Positions 21,703 through 34,561 of a stretch of 62,385 bases of DNA are shown piece by piece. The stretch is from contig JAKOGH010000935.1 of NCBI GenBank assembly GCA_024811115.1, positions 1 through 62,385 of the forward strand. Reading direction: 5' to 3'. Under the pieces are notes generated by a model. The model saw only the letters and a list, made by a program, of their open reading frames with translations. It made no database searches and was not told the DNA's origin. The position numbers and the translations under genes are program-made. Within the stretch, counting starts at the first letter, position 1. Each line of letters starts with the position of its first letter. The stretch is from Terana coerulea. Lineage: Eukaryota > Basidiomycota > Agaricomycetes > Polyporales > Phanerochaetaceae.

Positions 21703-24546
21703 ACATTGAACGCTTTGTTGAAAACACCATTACAGCCATAATAATAATAGAATATCTTTTTGCAGTATATGAACATGACCTCACACCTATTTATGTCCAT
21801 ACAAGACACTCTGACCGAGGAAGGATATGACGGTCGTAGTGGATCATGATTTATTCTTGACTGGTACGCCGCTGAGTTGCCTGATATTTGCGCAAATCTA
21901 CCAAGAAATAATCCAGTGCATGTCATCGGAAATAGAGCTGAAGCACTTACTGTCTCAAGTCCTGCTGCCGCTACCCCTCCCTTCCTTTGTCCTGGTCTTC
22001 CCCAACCAACGTGGTCCATGCCCGAAGACCGAAGGCCAAGGGAAGTTTGTCCCATGCCTGCTTGCGGCCAGTCTGGTACTCTGTTCGCATTCGGTGAGAG
22101 CATAGCGCGCACAGGTTATCAAGATCGGGAGCTCTTAGGAAGGGATTGCAAGGTAGATTCTTTTTGACTGGCGCAGTCAGGATGCTGATCTTGTTCCGGA
22201 GTGCAACACATTCTTTGTTGTTAGCGGGGCAAGTACCGGCGAGAAAGCCTTGAAAGACGACGTCAGTGGTGAGCTTTCCGATCATCGCTTTGCCCTGAGT
22301 AACGGCTTGCATAACATTCGGCGAAGGGACAATATCCTTGGCACCATACTTGAGGGGGACTTGGTCGTCTAGCTGGGGATCGACAAGACACAGGAAGAGG
22401 AGAACGGCAGGAAGAAGAGAGTGTGCGCAGAGGTCCGCGACATTGGCAACAGCGAGCACTGTAGGACGATGGAAGGCCGTCGCATCTGCATTCTTGACCG
22501 AGACCCAGCTGGCGACCAAGGCGTCGTACCCTTCCAGAGTGGGCGGGAAATACTTGGACAAATGCGCAATGCACTTGCATAGATGGCGGGAGCCTTGAGC
22601 ATGTCGCCGAGACGGAGCATGCTAATAGCAGCATGAATATCTGAGAGTCTGGTAGAAGAATAGCTTGAGGCAAATCAGCCTCTCATCTCGCAGCATGAAG
22701 GTGTCAGGGCATTACGCACTCTGGATCAAGGATGGCGCACAGGAAGTACCGCAGGTCAGCGGCAGACACACCATACAGGTAAACCACCGGAAGACCATCG
22801 TAGCGTGCTTGCGGTGTATCGAAAGCCGCCGAAATACGTTCAACGAGCAGGGCAGAGTAGCGTTCGAACGAGCTTCTATGGACACGAAACATGACGTTCT
22901 CGGCTTGCAGAATAACGTTTCCGTCGTCGTACCAAAACTCCGTGCTGTTCACCGGCAGCTGGGCGGCGGCGGCGATATCCATGTTGAGAACAAGATGATG
23001 TAATGCCAATGTAGGTGGAGCGACAGCTTCAACGGGATAGGTGAGCGGTGAGATCTTGAGGTCGAGCTCAGCCAGACGTGAAGGTTATGAACTGAAGTTG
23101 AGCTGAAGCGCGTCGGGATGATGGGGTCAGGCATGTACTCAAGCGCTTAGGAGGCCCGGGCCGCACGCTTCGCTACACTGAACGCCAGCCATCCCGAGCT
23201 TACTCCCTCCCGAGCATGAGCTTTCTCAAGTCAGTGATCATAAATGTACAGTTGCAGTCTCAGGCTCACACGGATAGGTAAATGACAGTTTAAAGGTATT
23301 GCATTTATGCTCAATGAATCAATAACAGCTAAGCTCCAGTGCAAAATGCGAAGAATTTTAAGTGCGTGTTGGTTTCCCTCACAAGGAGGTACTTATCCCG
23401 AAGACCACGAAAGGTCCGCACCAGGACAAACACCAAATGGTGTTCGCCCTCCCTCGGGGACGCACCTGATACTTATACTGGAACAAGAGTCGGAGGCTCG
23501 GAGCGACCTAGGCGCAGTGCAGTACGGGGTGAGTCAAACGGCGAGGTGCAGGGGTCAAGATGCTCGTGGCGTGGACGTAGCAAGCAACGGCGCACTAGTA
23601 CTGAGGCCAGTATCCAGCACACCGCCACTTCTCGAAGCACTTGATCGACGAGGACCCGACATCCTGCACCTCCACTGAGAGGCAGGACCTACCCGTCATG
23701 CGCCGCGGTCGCTTAGAGAGAAGGGAGAGTGCTGAGGGGACCTGTGGATGCACGGAATGTTGAGAGCACACGGCAGGCGAGGATCATGGACATCCCAGGC
23801 CACTCAAGCTCGGACGTCTACGGCTGGGTACCGAGGTCATGGAGGTTAACGGGCACCAAGGCCCTTGGCGCATCCATGCCACCGCTGGCACATGTCTTGT
23901 GGGTGGACCCAGGGCGTAGACGAGGAGGAGAGTGGCAAAGTGCTCTTTCTCATGTGACGCCGTGCCGAGACTCTCCCGCCGCACACCCAGCAGGCCGGGG
24001 AGGGAAGTAAGAGGAGAGGAGAGGAGGAGCTGGTGAGGAGAGAAGGGGATGCGGGCGAGGTATTTATACGCGGTGCGGCTGGCAGTCTGTTTATTGCCAG
24101 TCAACGGGGTCACGCACGGGTCACGTTCCCAACCACCTCACCTTCCTGATTCGGCTCGTTGTGCCGCCCGACACATTTGCCGCCGGCTGCCCGCCCTCGC
24201 TGGCGCTTGTCTCATTTTCCCTTCTCCTCTCTGCGTCGACGCCGACGCTGGTTCGTTCCTTGCAGTGTTTACTTCACATTGCGTATATCGCTCTGAATAT
24301 CGTTATGTGTGTGCTTTGGAACAACTTTTATGTTCCTTCTCATTTTCCAGCCTTCGTCGCTCAGCCCAAGCCCTGAACAAGCCGCTCATCCTGAGCCCCG
24401 ACCGGCCTGAGATTTCGGTGCAATTGCCATGCATTGCTCTGTATGCAGAAATGCGCGTCGTGGTCCTTTTTGCTTGAGTCTGAAGGTAGCGATGAATGCT
24501 CCGGCAAAATCCGCTTTGCGATTGTGAGGTCCGTACCTTGCATACG
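21703..24546. repeat. Segmental duplication D2 (direct partner 10551-13399)
   Basis: Direct near-identical copy of D1, offset by about 11.15 kb. It carries the BTB gene copy and the left arm of the inverted repeat. D2 lacks the right arm that follows D1, so the right arm arose, or was lost, on one side only. Confidence 0.92.
21971..22982 (-). pseudogene. BTB/POZ gene copy with a one-base deletion
   Basis: Same structure as the D1 copy: exon 1 at 22982-22720, a 56-base intron, and exon 2 from 22663 to 21971. Where D1 reads ATGCTGCAAT, D2 reads ATGCGCAAT at 22562-22570. One T is gone, and the frame is lost after ASAL in exon 2. The correct frame resumes downstream and stays open to the same stop. 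Apart from this base the protein would be nearly identical to the D1 copy, so the loss is recent, or it is a sequencing error. Confidence 0.8.
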
Positions 24547-26700
24547 TGTAAGGTCACCTTCCACTCACGTTTAATATTTTTACCAGGCTGTGCACTTATC
24601 TCATTCGATGACCATTATTCAATTTCCCTTTAAGCATAGCGCTTGCCCTCGGAGCACGGATGTCCTCACCTCTACTCCGTACCCCTCTACAATCCCTGTG
24701 CTGCGCTCGCCGCAGTCTATATTCATCTCACCGGAGAACAGTCCATGGCCTCGCATGAGACGCACGAAAGCATGATACCCCAGTTCGTCCTTCTTTCACT
24801 CCTGCGGTGGCTATTGATATTCCTCTCGAGCTAGCTCTGCGCGAGAACTTTGCGGTTGACAACCTGGAACTTGAACCAACTGACCTAAGTCGTCTGGAGC
24901 ACCACCGTGCGAAGCGCATGTGTTCATCAATTTTTCTACTCTTTTCATGCTCATCGCAAATTTCTACTGGGTGCTCGGCAACCATCGCTAGCGGTGCTCT
25001 CCCTCTGCACCACTGCGCTCAGAATTGTCGTCATTGGCGCGCGCATCATCTCACTGGCTTACACTCTTTTCTCTCCTCGCTGCGGACCGGACAATTCGTC
25101 TTGATCATTACTCAGCTGCGCTTTGACTAGGTGGGTGGTACTCCTGTCTGTGAACTCCCACAGCGCCGACAGCCTTTGTAGGTTGACGTATTAGTTGGAC
25201 TCCATTGCCTAGTGGGCGTGAATCATGATTCCGCCGTCCAGGGTGCGTTGCACCACATTAATATTGGGGCGCAGCCTGGTATCTCACCTCTCTTTCCTTA
25301 GCAAGCTCTACTCCGCAAGCACCGATGCACACCTAACCACCACCGACCCTGCCGGTACACCAGCCAGCTCAGCTTCCATGAGATGATATGGAACATGACG
25401 TACCAGTATGTTGTCGTTTCTTCCTTTTTGACAATCTCTGACGCTACCCTCGAGCTGGCCCCTTCGCGCTCAGCAGCCTGAACCTGAACCTTTGCGTCAC
25501 ATTACATCCATCGCTATTTCTCGTGGAATTTCGGCAGGGTTTTCGCGAAGTTGAGGTATGTGTATCTCTCCATTGCTACCCGTTATCGCTTAGCCTGAGC
25601 CTTGAATGTTAAGCAGGTAGCTCTTCCAGAGAACCGACGAGTTTGAGCTCTCACAGCCGCTGGCAGAAGCAGTTTTGTATGCGGGCATATGCGCCAAGAG
25701 TGGTCTTTCGAGCCTTACGTTAGCTGTGGATACCATGGTGAAACCCGCCTTGCGATCGTGAGGTGCGTACTGTACATACTCCAGAATCCCCTCCCGTTCA
25801 CGTCGCATATTGTCATTAGACTCTACACTCACCACAGGCAATGGTAGTGATCTCACTTCCCTTGGGACAAGTGGCCTTCTTCTCGGAGCCCCGATGTCCT
25901 CATCTCTGTCCCGCGCTACTCTACAACCCTGAAGCCACGAGCTTGCCGCAGTCTGTGTATCCATCTCTCTAGGGAACAGCACGCGAGCTCATATGAGAGG
26001 AGGTGCACCATGGTGCACCGGTACGTTACCTTCTATGCTTCTTCGACAATCTCGGACGCCACCCTCGATTTAGCCCTGCCCAATGCCTTCGCAGGTCGAC
26101 AACCTAAACCGGAACCAACCGACCTGAATACCGATCTGGATCCTCTGGAATGCCGCCGTGCGAGCCGCAGGTGTGCTTTTGTCGACGCTGCTCGCTTTGA
26201 TGCTCGTCGCAAGTCCATGCTAAGGACTTCGCCGTCTTAGCTGGCGGTGCCGTCCCTTGTCTATGCTGCTGATCTCAAACTTTTGATCGATCATGCTTGA
26301 ATCCTCGCCCTGCTTTGCGCTCCTTACTTGGGGCCCGGTGATTTGTCTTGGTTGTTACTAAACTGCGTTACGAAGAGGTGCGTAGTACTTTCGTCCGCGA
26401 TCTCTCAAAATATTGACCCTTATTGCAAGGCGACGCCTCTGCAGGACGCTGACTACAATCCAGTTGAAGATGCAACTAGTGTTGCTTCTAAGAGGTGAGA
26501 GTGCCACACACGATCCGATGGGCATAGTCACTGAAGAGTGCATCCTCCCAGGCGGTGGTGCTGCTCCCTTCTAGCATCTCCGTGCTCAAGCTCGCGCCAA
26601 ACGCTACAAGACACTTGTCACCCGCGCTCCTCATCCATCCCTGTCGTTGCACCCGTTTCTGTCGACGCCGTCTGTCGTAGCATCCGTATCCGCATAACTT
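24480..26700. repeat. Degenerate tandem units of about 1.2 kb
   Basis: The block beginning GCGATTGTGAGGTGCGTACC occurs at about 13370, 24519 and 25755. In the last two it is followed by matching blocks (GAGCACGGATGTCCTCACC against GAGCCCCGATGTCCTCATC, and CCGCAGTCT...TCTC). A TTGACAATCTCTGACGCTACC-type block occurs at about 25427 and 26043. Short plus-strand frames, with an EPTDL motif at about 24870 and 26120, are retained in two units. These look like eroded copies of a small gene plus its promoter. No intact copy remains. Confidence 0.55.
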
Positions 26701-27452
26701 ACCGTGTCTTCCTAACTTGTACCGCTTTCATGCACGATGGCTGGTATGCCTATAGTGTATGAGAATCAATTACCTTTCCCAGTTGCTCGATGATTTACCA
26801 GCATGTTCATCCAGAGCCGTAACGCTAGCAATGGACATCACGTCGACGGTGTTATCTGGTATTGACGGCCATCTGGCCCGGCACGGCTCAGTATGCGGCA
26901 TCAGACGGCTACGAGACAAGTTCTAACTTGACCAAGCCGTGTCCGCCGCGACGTCAATAAGCAGACAGGAGGATGCGCCGATGCAACATTGTACTGTTCG
27001 CTCGTTGACGCCTTAGGCATAGCTTGTCTATTACTGCATACTTTTCATACTATAGCGCTGTTGCAAGGTAGTGGTGTCTATGCAGCTCAACAGCTTGTAT
27101 TTGTTGCGGCAGACCATTCGGAATCACAAGTTGTGTCAATGAGGACTACATTATTTATGGGCTACACGCGATACATGATAACGAGGGGATACATAATAAG
27201 GAGGGTGAATGATATTGATATTATAAGAGTAGTACACTGCTGTTCTGTGGCAACGCAGGATGTCAAGCGATGTCCACAGCTGAACAACTAGAACACTCAC
27301 TTCTGATTGGTGGGATCTGGTGGCAGGCGGCGAACACAACACAGACAAATTCATGGGAATCTGCAACGGGTGTGTGAGGGCCAGGAGAAAAAGACGGTAG
27401 TCATGGTCACTTACCTTCGGGGAATGGTGGTGACCTCAACTCGGAACGGAGA
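26701..27452. other. Intergenic, AT-rich
   Basis: No gene supported. The stretch 27130-27230 is AT-rich and, with a GTAAGT on the minus strand near 27415, may be the 3' end of the following gene's transcript. Confidence 0.4.
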
Positions 27453-27942
27453 TCAGCGTAAGGCGAGAGAGCCGTACTCGGCCATTATTCCGCCTTTCTC
27501 CCACCCTGCCTTCTTCTCACTTCGCGCGTTGTACTGCGTTACAGATGCATGATCAGTTCACAACAACTACGCAGATGTAAAGTAGGGTCCTCACCTTCTC
27601 AGGCCAGTCAACGTGAAGGACCTGTCCGACATTTCCACCCGCCCCTTCTTCTCCTCCTTGCTGAGCCGCAAGCTTAAGTCGAGGGAGTGGTTTGCGCAAG
27701 CGAGAGACGCGACGGAAGATGAGAACGACCATCGCGAACAGCAACAGCGCGCCCAGAACATAGCTGAGGGCCGCTATCGCGAGGACGCACAGGGTCGTCT
27801 GGTGCGAGACCATGTATGGCGCGATGGGGTGGGTGCCGGTTACTGGGTCAAATTCATCGAGGTAGTCGATTTGGAGCTGGACCGTTTTTAGGAACTGCTG
27901 GAACTCCGGCCAACTCGACAAGCATTCAGGAAGGATAGTCAT
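27453..27942 (-). CDS. Small single-pass membrane protein, 142 residues
   Basis: Two exons: 27942-27595 and 27533-27453, with a 61-base intron (GTGAGG...CGCAG) in phase 0. The N-terminal 45 residues look exposed or lumenal (MTILPECLSSWPEFQQFL). They are followed by one strong hydrophobic helix (CVLAIAALSYVLGALLLFAM) and a basic stop-transfer segment (RRVSRLRKPLPRLK). The rest is hydrophilic and ends AEYGSLALR. The start is the first ATG after a TATA box. The topology suggests a bitopic protein with a cytosolic basic tail. No family recognised. Confidence 0.75.
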
Positions 27943-28040
27943 AGTGGAGATCGCTGGTGTCGCAGAGGTGAGTTGGAGTTGGGTATAGCTGGGGGCTGGA
28001 TATGCGGGGATCTGACGAGTACATGCGCCCTCAGGCTGCT

Positions 28041-28047
28041 TTTATAC
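28041..28047 (-). promoter_or_regulatory. TATA box for the small membrane protein gene
   Basis: TATAAAA on the minus strand, about 100 bases upstream of the ATG at 27942. A CCCCAGC/CCAACTCC leader lies between. Confidence 0.6.
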
Positions 28048-28960
28048 CGTATACCAGGGTCAAGCCAAATTGAGACCTCCAGATACGGGCACAGCTCGGG
28101 GCTGAGTGACGGCGAGTGCAGGGTCGGATCTCGGAAATATCGACCATGGAACCCGCTCATCAATCTTCGACGCCTTCTGCGGTGGTACGAACGTCGTCGC
28201 TGGCACCGGGGAGTGCCCGAAACATCCGGCTGACTGTGCGCTTCCAGTTCTTCCGAAAGCGGGCCTCCCCATACCAAACAGAGCCCACAGAATCGACATA
28301 CATGTCATGATTCGATTGACCCAACGCACATAGCCACGCCTTCCCCGTGGAAGTACATCGTTTTCACTGCAGCACGTAACGTCCGGACCTCTGGCCCTCT
28401 CCCCCGATTGGTTCCCCTTGGATGTTTTGAGCCTTGTTTCCCATGTAGTGACACCGGCAGTAGCTTCCATGAGATCTTCGCACCACCAGCTCGCGCGAGG
28501 GATTGCGCTTTCAGCCGCAGCTTTATGCAAAAGCTCTCCTCCGAAATGACCAGTGGCCGAACGAGGTTCGGGCAGAAAGAGACCATATCGCAGCCCCAAA
28601 TAACGCTTGCCGAAGGCTCGTTTGTTGGAGTAGCTGTGGGTCGTATCCTGGAAGTTCGGCAGGCTCTGCGTAAACGTCCTAATCTGTGCGCTCACAAGAC
28701 CGTCAAAACTTCACGCGTATCGTATTCTACGTGCGTTTTCCTCGCTTGATGCCTGTACTTTGTACAAATATATCGTGAGCGACACTGTTCCATTATTTAA
28801 ATGTGCATCAGCGACATACAATGAATGAATGTCGAGACTCGACAGCATACAGGGAGAGCGGTAGGCCATTCCAGACGCACGAAATGAAGACGTAGGGACA
28901 AAGAGCAGACGTCCAGGGATAATGCGAGGCAAAAGAAACACAGTAGAAAATTAGGGAGGC
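28048..28960. other. No supported gene
   Basis: A 211-residue minus-strand frame (28695-28060) and a 113-residue plus-strand frame overlap here. Neither has coding-like codon choice, and the minus one runs over the TATA box. Probably intergenic. Confidence 0.45.
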
Positions 28961-29532
28961 TCAAAGGCGCAACGACGACAGCGAGATATTCGAAAGCGGA
29001 GACAAGAGCGAAGCAGCACGAAAGCCGATATCTGGTGGCGACGAGATGCTCAGCGAGAGTCCCGTGAGATAGCTCAACGACTCACGGAAATGATCTCTAA
29101 TGATGCGTCGGGCGAGCTACGGGCTGGCAACACGGCCAACTACGGATGAAGCGGTTCTGCTCCTCGAGCTTAACGTCGCTTGTCACTACCAAACGTGCCT
29201 TCAGCTTTCTCCTAAGCATCTCGCTGGGAGAAACCTCGCGGACGTTTCCGAGTACCATGCGGGCCTTCTGGTATCCAGGGAGTGCGAGGAAGGCATCGAC
29301 GTCCGAGACATCTTGAGCTGTTGCGACACGAGATGGAGCGGAACGCATCGCGCAGGCGGGAATACCAGGCACGCCGACAGGGGTGGAAGGCGAAGGGAGG
29401 AAGAGCCTGAAGGCCAAACGAGAATAGCCCAAGGACTATATGCCAGAGAGGCTGGGCAGGTTGACACTGGGCTGACGCTCGAGCTCTGAACGCGCTGAGC
29501 CATTGGCGGTCTAAACCATTGAGCATCTCCAT
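28961..29532 (-). CDS. Three-exon gene, about 153-residue unknown protein
   Basis: Exons at 29532-29468, 29406-29144 and 29094-28961 join in frame across introns of 61 and 49 bases. The main exon has consistently gene-like codons and encodes DVSDVDAFLALPGYQKARMV, followed by a Lys/Arg-rich helix (SEMLRRKLKARLVVTSDVKL). The end is Ser/Leu-rich (SLSYLTGLSLSISS). The 5' end is uncertain. An alternative first exon further upstream, ending LTAGLTALVNG at a GTACGT donor near 29575, also joins in frame to an acceptor near 29495. No family recognised. Soluble, no signal peptide. Confidence 0.6.
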
Positions 29533-30822
29533 CAATCAGCCGCTTTCTTGGACCGAAATGAAACGCACGTACCCGTTCACCAAAGCTGTCAGCCCGGCTG
29601 TGAGGGGGAATGTGTCACATCGCACGTGCACTGTGACAATCGCGACATTATGACCTCCAGCCGAATATTGGTGTTTCGTAGCTCGCTTGTGGCCATAAGG
29701 AATTTCGAAGCTCCACCTAAATGTGTATGCATGCGCTGATGAAAGACTGCATAAGTCAGTGAGCTGCACAATCAAAAAGGCAAGCCTGGGACGGTGGAAC
29801 TGCACCTTCCGGAGATTGGGCTGGTTACATCTTCCATCATTCTTGAGCTTCATCCTCTTCAGCTACGTACTTGGCAGCTTTCATGCGTGCGACCGGGGCC
29901 TGTATGACGGTGGAATCGCACACCGAAGAGTAGACCATTGTCCGGAATGTGGAAGCCGACAACCTCAGCATGACCAGCACCGTGGCTTTGTAGTATGCAG
30001 GTTCAGCGCGACCCCAAAATTTCAACATCGAGATCTTTGGTTTGTTCCACTCCTCGGCGTCGCATAGTATGGCGAAAAGTCATACAGCGGAGCCATTTAT
30101 TCGACGTCCACGCGGTGGGCGTACGGCGCGCCTGGAACACACTATGGTGACACTACTAACGCCTCGATTAGAATGCGTTTCATAGAAACAGAACGTAGTG
30201 CACGCACCGGTAGCCCGACGCCGACAATTGCTCCCTCATGCCTCCGGATCAAACGCGTCGGTCGGTCAGCTTCCTGCGGGCCGTTGGGTTAATTCGCAAG
30301 TCGCAAAACTCCGATATCAGTAGGTCTTGAAGCTTGAGGTCTACAGCTGCGAGGCATCGTCCAGAGGTCCAGAGTCTGCAAGGAGTGCCGTTGGCGAGAT
30401 AAACTTGGAACGAGGTCGAAAAGCCGTCTCGAAGCTCGTGAGCTCGCACTAGTGGGGCTATAGGCAGTTTGTGCACGTTGCGGCCATCGGTGGGAACGCA
30501 CCATAGAGTCACGTAAGGCACAACTTAGAGCGAGACCTTCAAAGCCGACATGTTTAGTGCAAGTGGCACAAGTCGTTGGAACAGTTCGCAGCGCTTGTTC
30601 ATACAGATTCGGGCTACGTCGAGCGCTCCAAAATTGGGTCGTTAATAGTTATCAATGTTTTGCAGAACATGTAAGCAGAACTGAGGACGACATGATGCCC
30701 AAAACAAAACGGGCAAAGAATAAAGAGATGTTGTAAAATTTAGACCAGCATGCACTGCGTACTACGTACTACGTAGTAACTGGCTCCGGCTGGGCGCAAA
30801 TTTTAGGCACATTTATCTAAAA
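29533..30822. other. Unassigned, possible upstream exon only
   Basis: 29570-29690 on the minus strand may be an upstream exon of the preceding gene. The rest holds only short frames. A TACGTACTACGTAGTA palindrome lies near 30764. Confidence 0.4.
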
Positions 30823-30896
30823 TGAGTCGGCCCAGGTTCGAACTGAGGACCTTCTGTGTGTTAGACAGATGCGATAACCAACTACGCCACCGACCC
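30823..30896 (-). tRNA. tRNA-Val, anticodon AAC
   Basis: Folds as a full cloverleaf on the minus strand. The acceptor stem is GGGTCGG/CCGACTC (one G-U pair). A perfect five-pair anticodon stem, TCTGT/ACAGA, surrounds the loop CTAACAC, so the anticodon is AAC (read as IAC). The T arm CTCAG-TTCGAAC-CTGGG has the standard loop. The A box lies in GGCGTAGTTGG. No intron. The discriminator base is A. The sequence closely resembles other fungal tRNA-Val(AAC). Confidence 0.95.
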
Positions 30897-31349
30897 TTAG
30901 CATGTCCTGGCCAAGCCCCGTACATGTAGCAAAGACTGATAACCCGACCCTCAGGCTTCATCGCCTTTGACTCCGACTTGCGTGCATGAGTTCACCTGAT
31001 TCACCGCGAGCCGGCACGCAGTGCTCCATTCTGGGCTTGTTTCTGAGATTGGATCTCTACGTTCGTGTCCCTTGCATCAGCTCGTTCGCATTAACCGCAA
31101 TACTTTACTGACGCGTAATACTTCAGAACGCCCTCCAAGACCTACTGCATAGTAATCAGGACTCTGGACTCCTGCTCGGTCTATATGTTCTTGATTGCCG
31201 TAGCGACGCCTGCTATGGCTCCGGTGCAACCACGACTAGTACCCAAGCTACAGCCGCCGAACTCTAGCCGTCGCTGAGGTGCACTTGCCTTGCAATTGGC
31301 CATGGCAACTTGTGCTGCAGCACCACACGCGATTGGAGCACATCGTGTT
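30897..31349. other. Intergenic
   Basis: No repeat or gene seen downstream of the tRNA. Confidence 0.5.
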
Positions 31350-33090
31350 TTACATGCCGGCCTGTTGCGAGTGTAGCCCTACGATTTTCTCCAGCCGGGG
31401 CCTCGAGAAATGGGCTCCGGTGAAGGGCTGATAGGCGGTGCCGTACGCTTCGAGAGAAATGGGGGTTGACAGTGGAATGTGCTCGCTTTTGTGAGTACTT
31501 TTTGCATCGCGGACGTACTTGTGAGGCTGACCGCGTGGAAAGTGTGAAGCGGCCTGTGCCATAAAGAATGCTCCAACAAAGAACTGCCGTACCACACGCC
31601 AGCTCACGGGCACTGTGCGTCGAGGTGGAACGGGACGACGCAACACCTACCCTATACTGCTCAGCCTGGAGGAAGACAATATCAATATCGAGGACCCAAT
31701 TACCGCCAAGTACATCAAGGAACCAGATGTTAGGTACGCTCTTTAATCTGCTCGCACTTACGCTGGCTTCATCGGCGGTCGCACGAAGGTCCCTACATCA
31801 AGTAAATTTCTGCTGGCCCTCTTGCCATTTTCTATGGAGTCGTAGACAGCAATCTAGAGATGCGCAGTTGGCCTAGACCACAGTTCGTTGGTAAGCATTC
31901 ATGGTTACACGCGCATATCATGGGTGAATCACTGACATGAGTGCGCATATAGTGAGCGGTGAATGTTGCTGTGTCTTAAGCGGTGAATGTTGTCGGTGCC
32001 GGAACTGTCGTTCACAGCGGACTATGTTGCACTCTACCGAATGAAATTCACAGTCCCTTCATCACTACAAGTCGCAGCCATGAGCATTGGGCGTTGTGCA
32101 TCCAGTGGTTTCTGATATGTCAAACGACAGTCGCCAATAGGTGGTGTTCACGATGCGGCTCAAATACTCCGACGGGCGAGGCGCAAGGGTCGGCGGCCAC
32201 GACTGCAAAGTTCGGAAAGGATGCTCGACTGCAACAACGGTGTAGCGATTGTGAGGACCAAGTAAGATGATACGCACTTGGCAGGTATCCAAAACGTAAC
32301 TCTTCCATGCTAACATTGTGGCGTTCTCGTGTGCTCAAATAACTCGGGCCACGGGGACAGGCATATGGCTATGGTATTTCTGTGCGCTCTTCATGATGTT
32401 ATGTCCATATACTCACTCACAGACAGTTCTTCTCAGCGCCGATATGACAACGTATGCATGCGGGAGGCTGTTTCAAGCAGGGAGCGGAGGCATTCCTCAG
32501 CTCAGTAAAGGTTAACATTACACTTGGTTCGCAAAGCATGGCATTTGTGGCTCACCAAGTCCTAGGTTTGTGCTCGCTGCCACCTCTACCCGACGCCATC
32601 TCGTATCTTGAGCATGACAGCCGTCCAGGATGTTGTACGTGCTGCCATATCCTCCGCCGGTTCAGTAGCCGCACGGGTGGCTGGTACATGGAAGTATAAG
32701 GTCAACAAATGAAGGCATCACGGGCGTCTCGATGGTCCTGGACTATGATCTGACGTCGTCGAGGTCCGGCTCATCGTGCAGGAAAACAAGGACTTGCAGT
32801 TCGCAATGTCGTTTTTGGCCCGTAGGTAACCCGCGGGGGTGGCTGTGAATATGACATTGTTGGAGGAAAGGTAATCGCCATCTCATCGCGCAACGCGACA
32901 AAACTTCGACCAGACGGGTCGATACCACGGTTGTGAGAGATATCAGTGCCCCTGTACTCACTGGCGGGACTGAAGGAGAACAAGTGCGTTGCTCTACGTG
33001 CGCACGATGGTTACAAAACACTGACTGAGATCACTTCCTTGGCCAGCATAACGTGCGCAGTCTGGTATACTCGTCATGCCCGAGCTAGCG
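31350..33090. other. Coding-like blocks on both strands, not resolvable
   Basis: Plus strand: 31642-31736 (LSLEEDNINIEDPITAKYIK) ends at a GTACGC donor and joins in frame to 31850-31890 (NLEMRSWPRPQFV) before GTAAGC. 32750-32825 (DVVEVRLIVQENKDLQFAM) ends before GTAACC. 32835-32937 contains YDIVGGKVIAISSRNATKL. Minus strand: 32270-32065 (RYTVVAVEHPFRTLQSWPPT) and 31530-31350 (AYGTAYQPFTGAHFSRPRLE) also have gene-like codons. Two decayed or overlapping convergent genes are possible. No family recognised, and no complete model can be given. Confidence 0.35.
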
Positions 33091-34561
33091 GGGCGCCTGC
33101 ACCTGACGCTTCACATGGACACTGGCGGGGCGATGAGCGCATACACCCACCCAGCCGTTCTGATTTATGAGCTCGCTGCTCAAGGCGCGAAGGGCCAGAT
33201 TGGCGTCGGGGAGCAGCCCGACACCTCTCATCACCTCTCGACTCCGCCTTCTTGTACTCTGATGCCGAACAAACCCGCCCACTTCGCAAATTCTGTTCTC
33301 AACGTTACCGCCGGTACGTTCACCGCGACAAACGTGTCCTCTATGCTTGCTTGATGTCGCTGCACATCTCCACTCTGGTCTTACATGTCTCAGCTCTTCC
33401 ATCGGCCTCGAGGACCATGGATTACTGCTCTCGAGGGCCGTCGTGCATAGCCGTTGGGGACAGCCTCGCTTCGTGATCTACCATGCCGTCGCATACACTG
33501 TGTCATGGCGAAAACTTCGCCAGCGGGAGTTCTGGAGCTATCCAGCCCCCAGTATTCGGAAAAGTGCTGCCAAATGGGAATGGCTGGATGAAAAATTCCT
33601 TAGTGTGTAAGTTTGCCTGAGGTTGTCATTTGGTGGAAGACTAACGGCCTTGTTCTCGCACAATTCTAGCCTCGTTTTGTATCCCAGCGGCTTGTTCGAG
33701 GAGGAGCTGTCCATCATTGGGGTCATTTGTTTCGGAACGCCCGAACGCTAGTAAGACGACCGCCGTGGGAGACGGAGACCCAGTGCTGATTATCGATGAC
33801 CCAGCCGCAGGACGAGACTTGGGAACCACGACCCTCGTTGTGATGGGCGTCGCCGCCGTTTGAGGGTCAAAAGTCAAGGACCGGTATGTATTGCTCCCTC
33901 TACCCGCACTCATAACGCATATACTCATCCCCTATATGCGCACCCTGCAGATACTCTGCTCAGCAAAGCCCAACCTGCTTAGAGATCTGCACGTTGTTCT
34001 TCTCAAAGCCTGGGCTTGTCTCATCTCAGTTGGATGCAACGCCGTCCGCCTGTGAGTGGTTGCTTCACGAGAAAAACATCCGGTGATAAAGGCGTACCAC
34101 ATGGGTCCTGGGAACAGAAGTGTAGGGGACATTTCGAACTCCTCCCATCCAGGGTCCCGCGCTCACGGTGGCTGGGCAGAACATATGTACCTCCTTCTCC
34201 ACAGATGCAGACAAGGGCAGCTCGGAGAAACTTGGCAGCCTCGTGGGCACTATGTTTTTGAACCCTCGTTTGCCTGAATACCACATTCGGAATCACAACA
34301 TAGGCCGAATCAGGCCTGAACGTCGGCGTAGGTGGACCCACAAGCGTAAACGATGGACTTAACCGGTAGGCGGGCAGACCACAAACATTGCGGCGTTGAA
34401 TTTCTTATAACCCCTCTCCTCCAGACCCAACATTCCCAACCACCCGTCTTGACCTGTTCCCCCAGTCGGTTCACTTGGTCAGATTCCTTTGCACCTTGCG
34501 GACCACACTATCGCCCGTCATCTACGTCCGTCGGATTGCATCTACCGTCTCTTCCAGAAGA

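Noticed and set aside
28060..28695. 211-residue minus-strand frame as a gene
   Set aside because: It overlaps the TATA box of the well-supported 27453-27942 gene, has poor codon choice and no recognisable segment.
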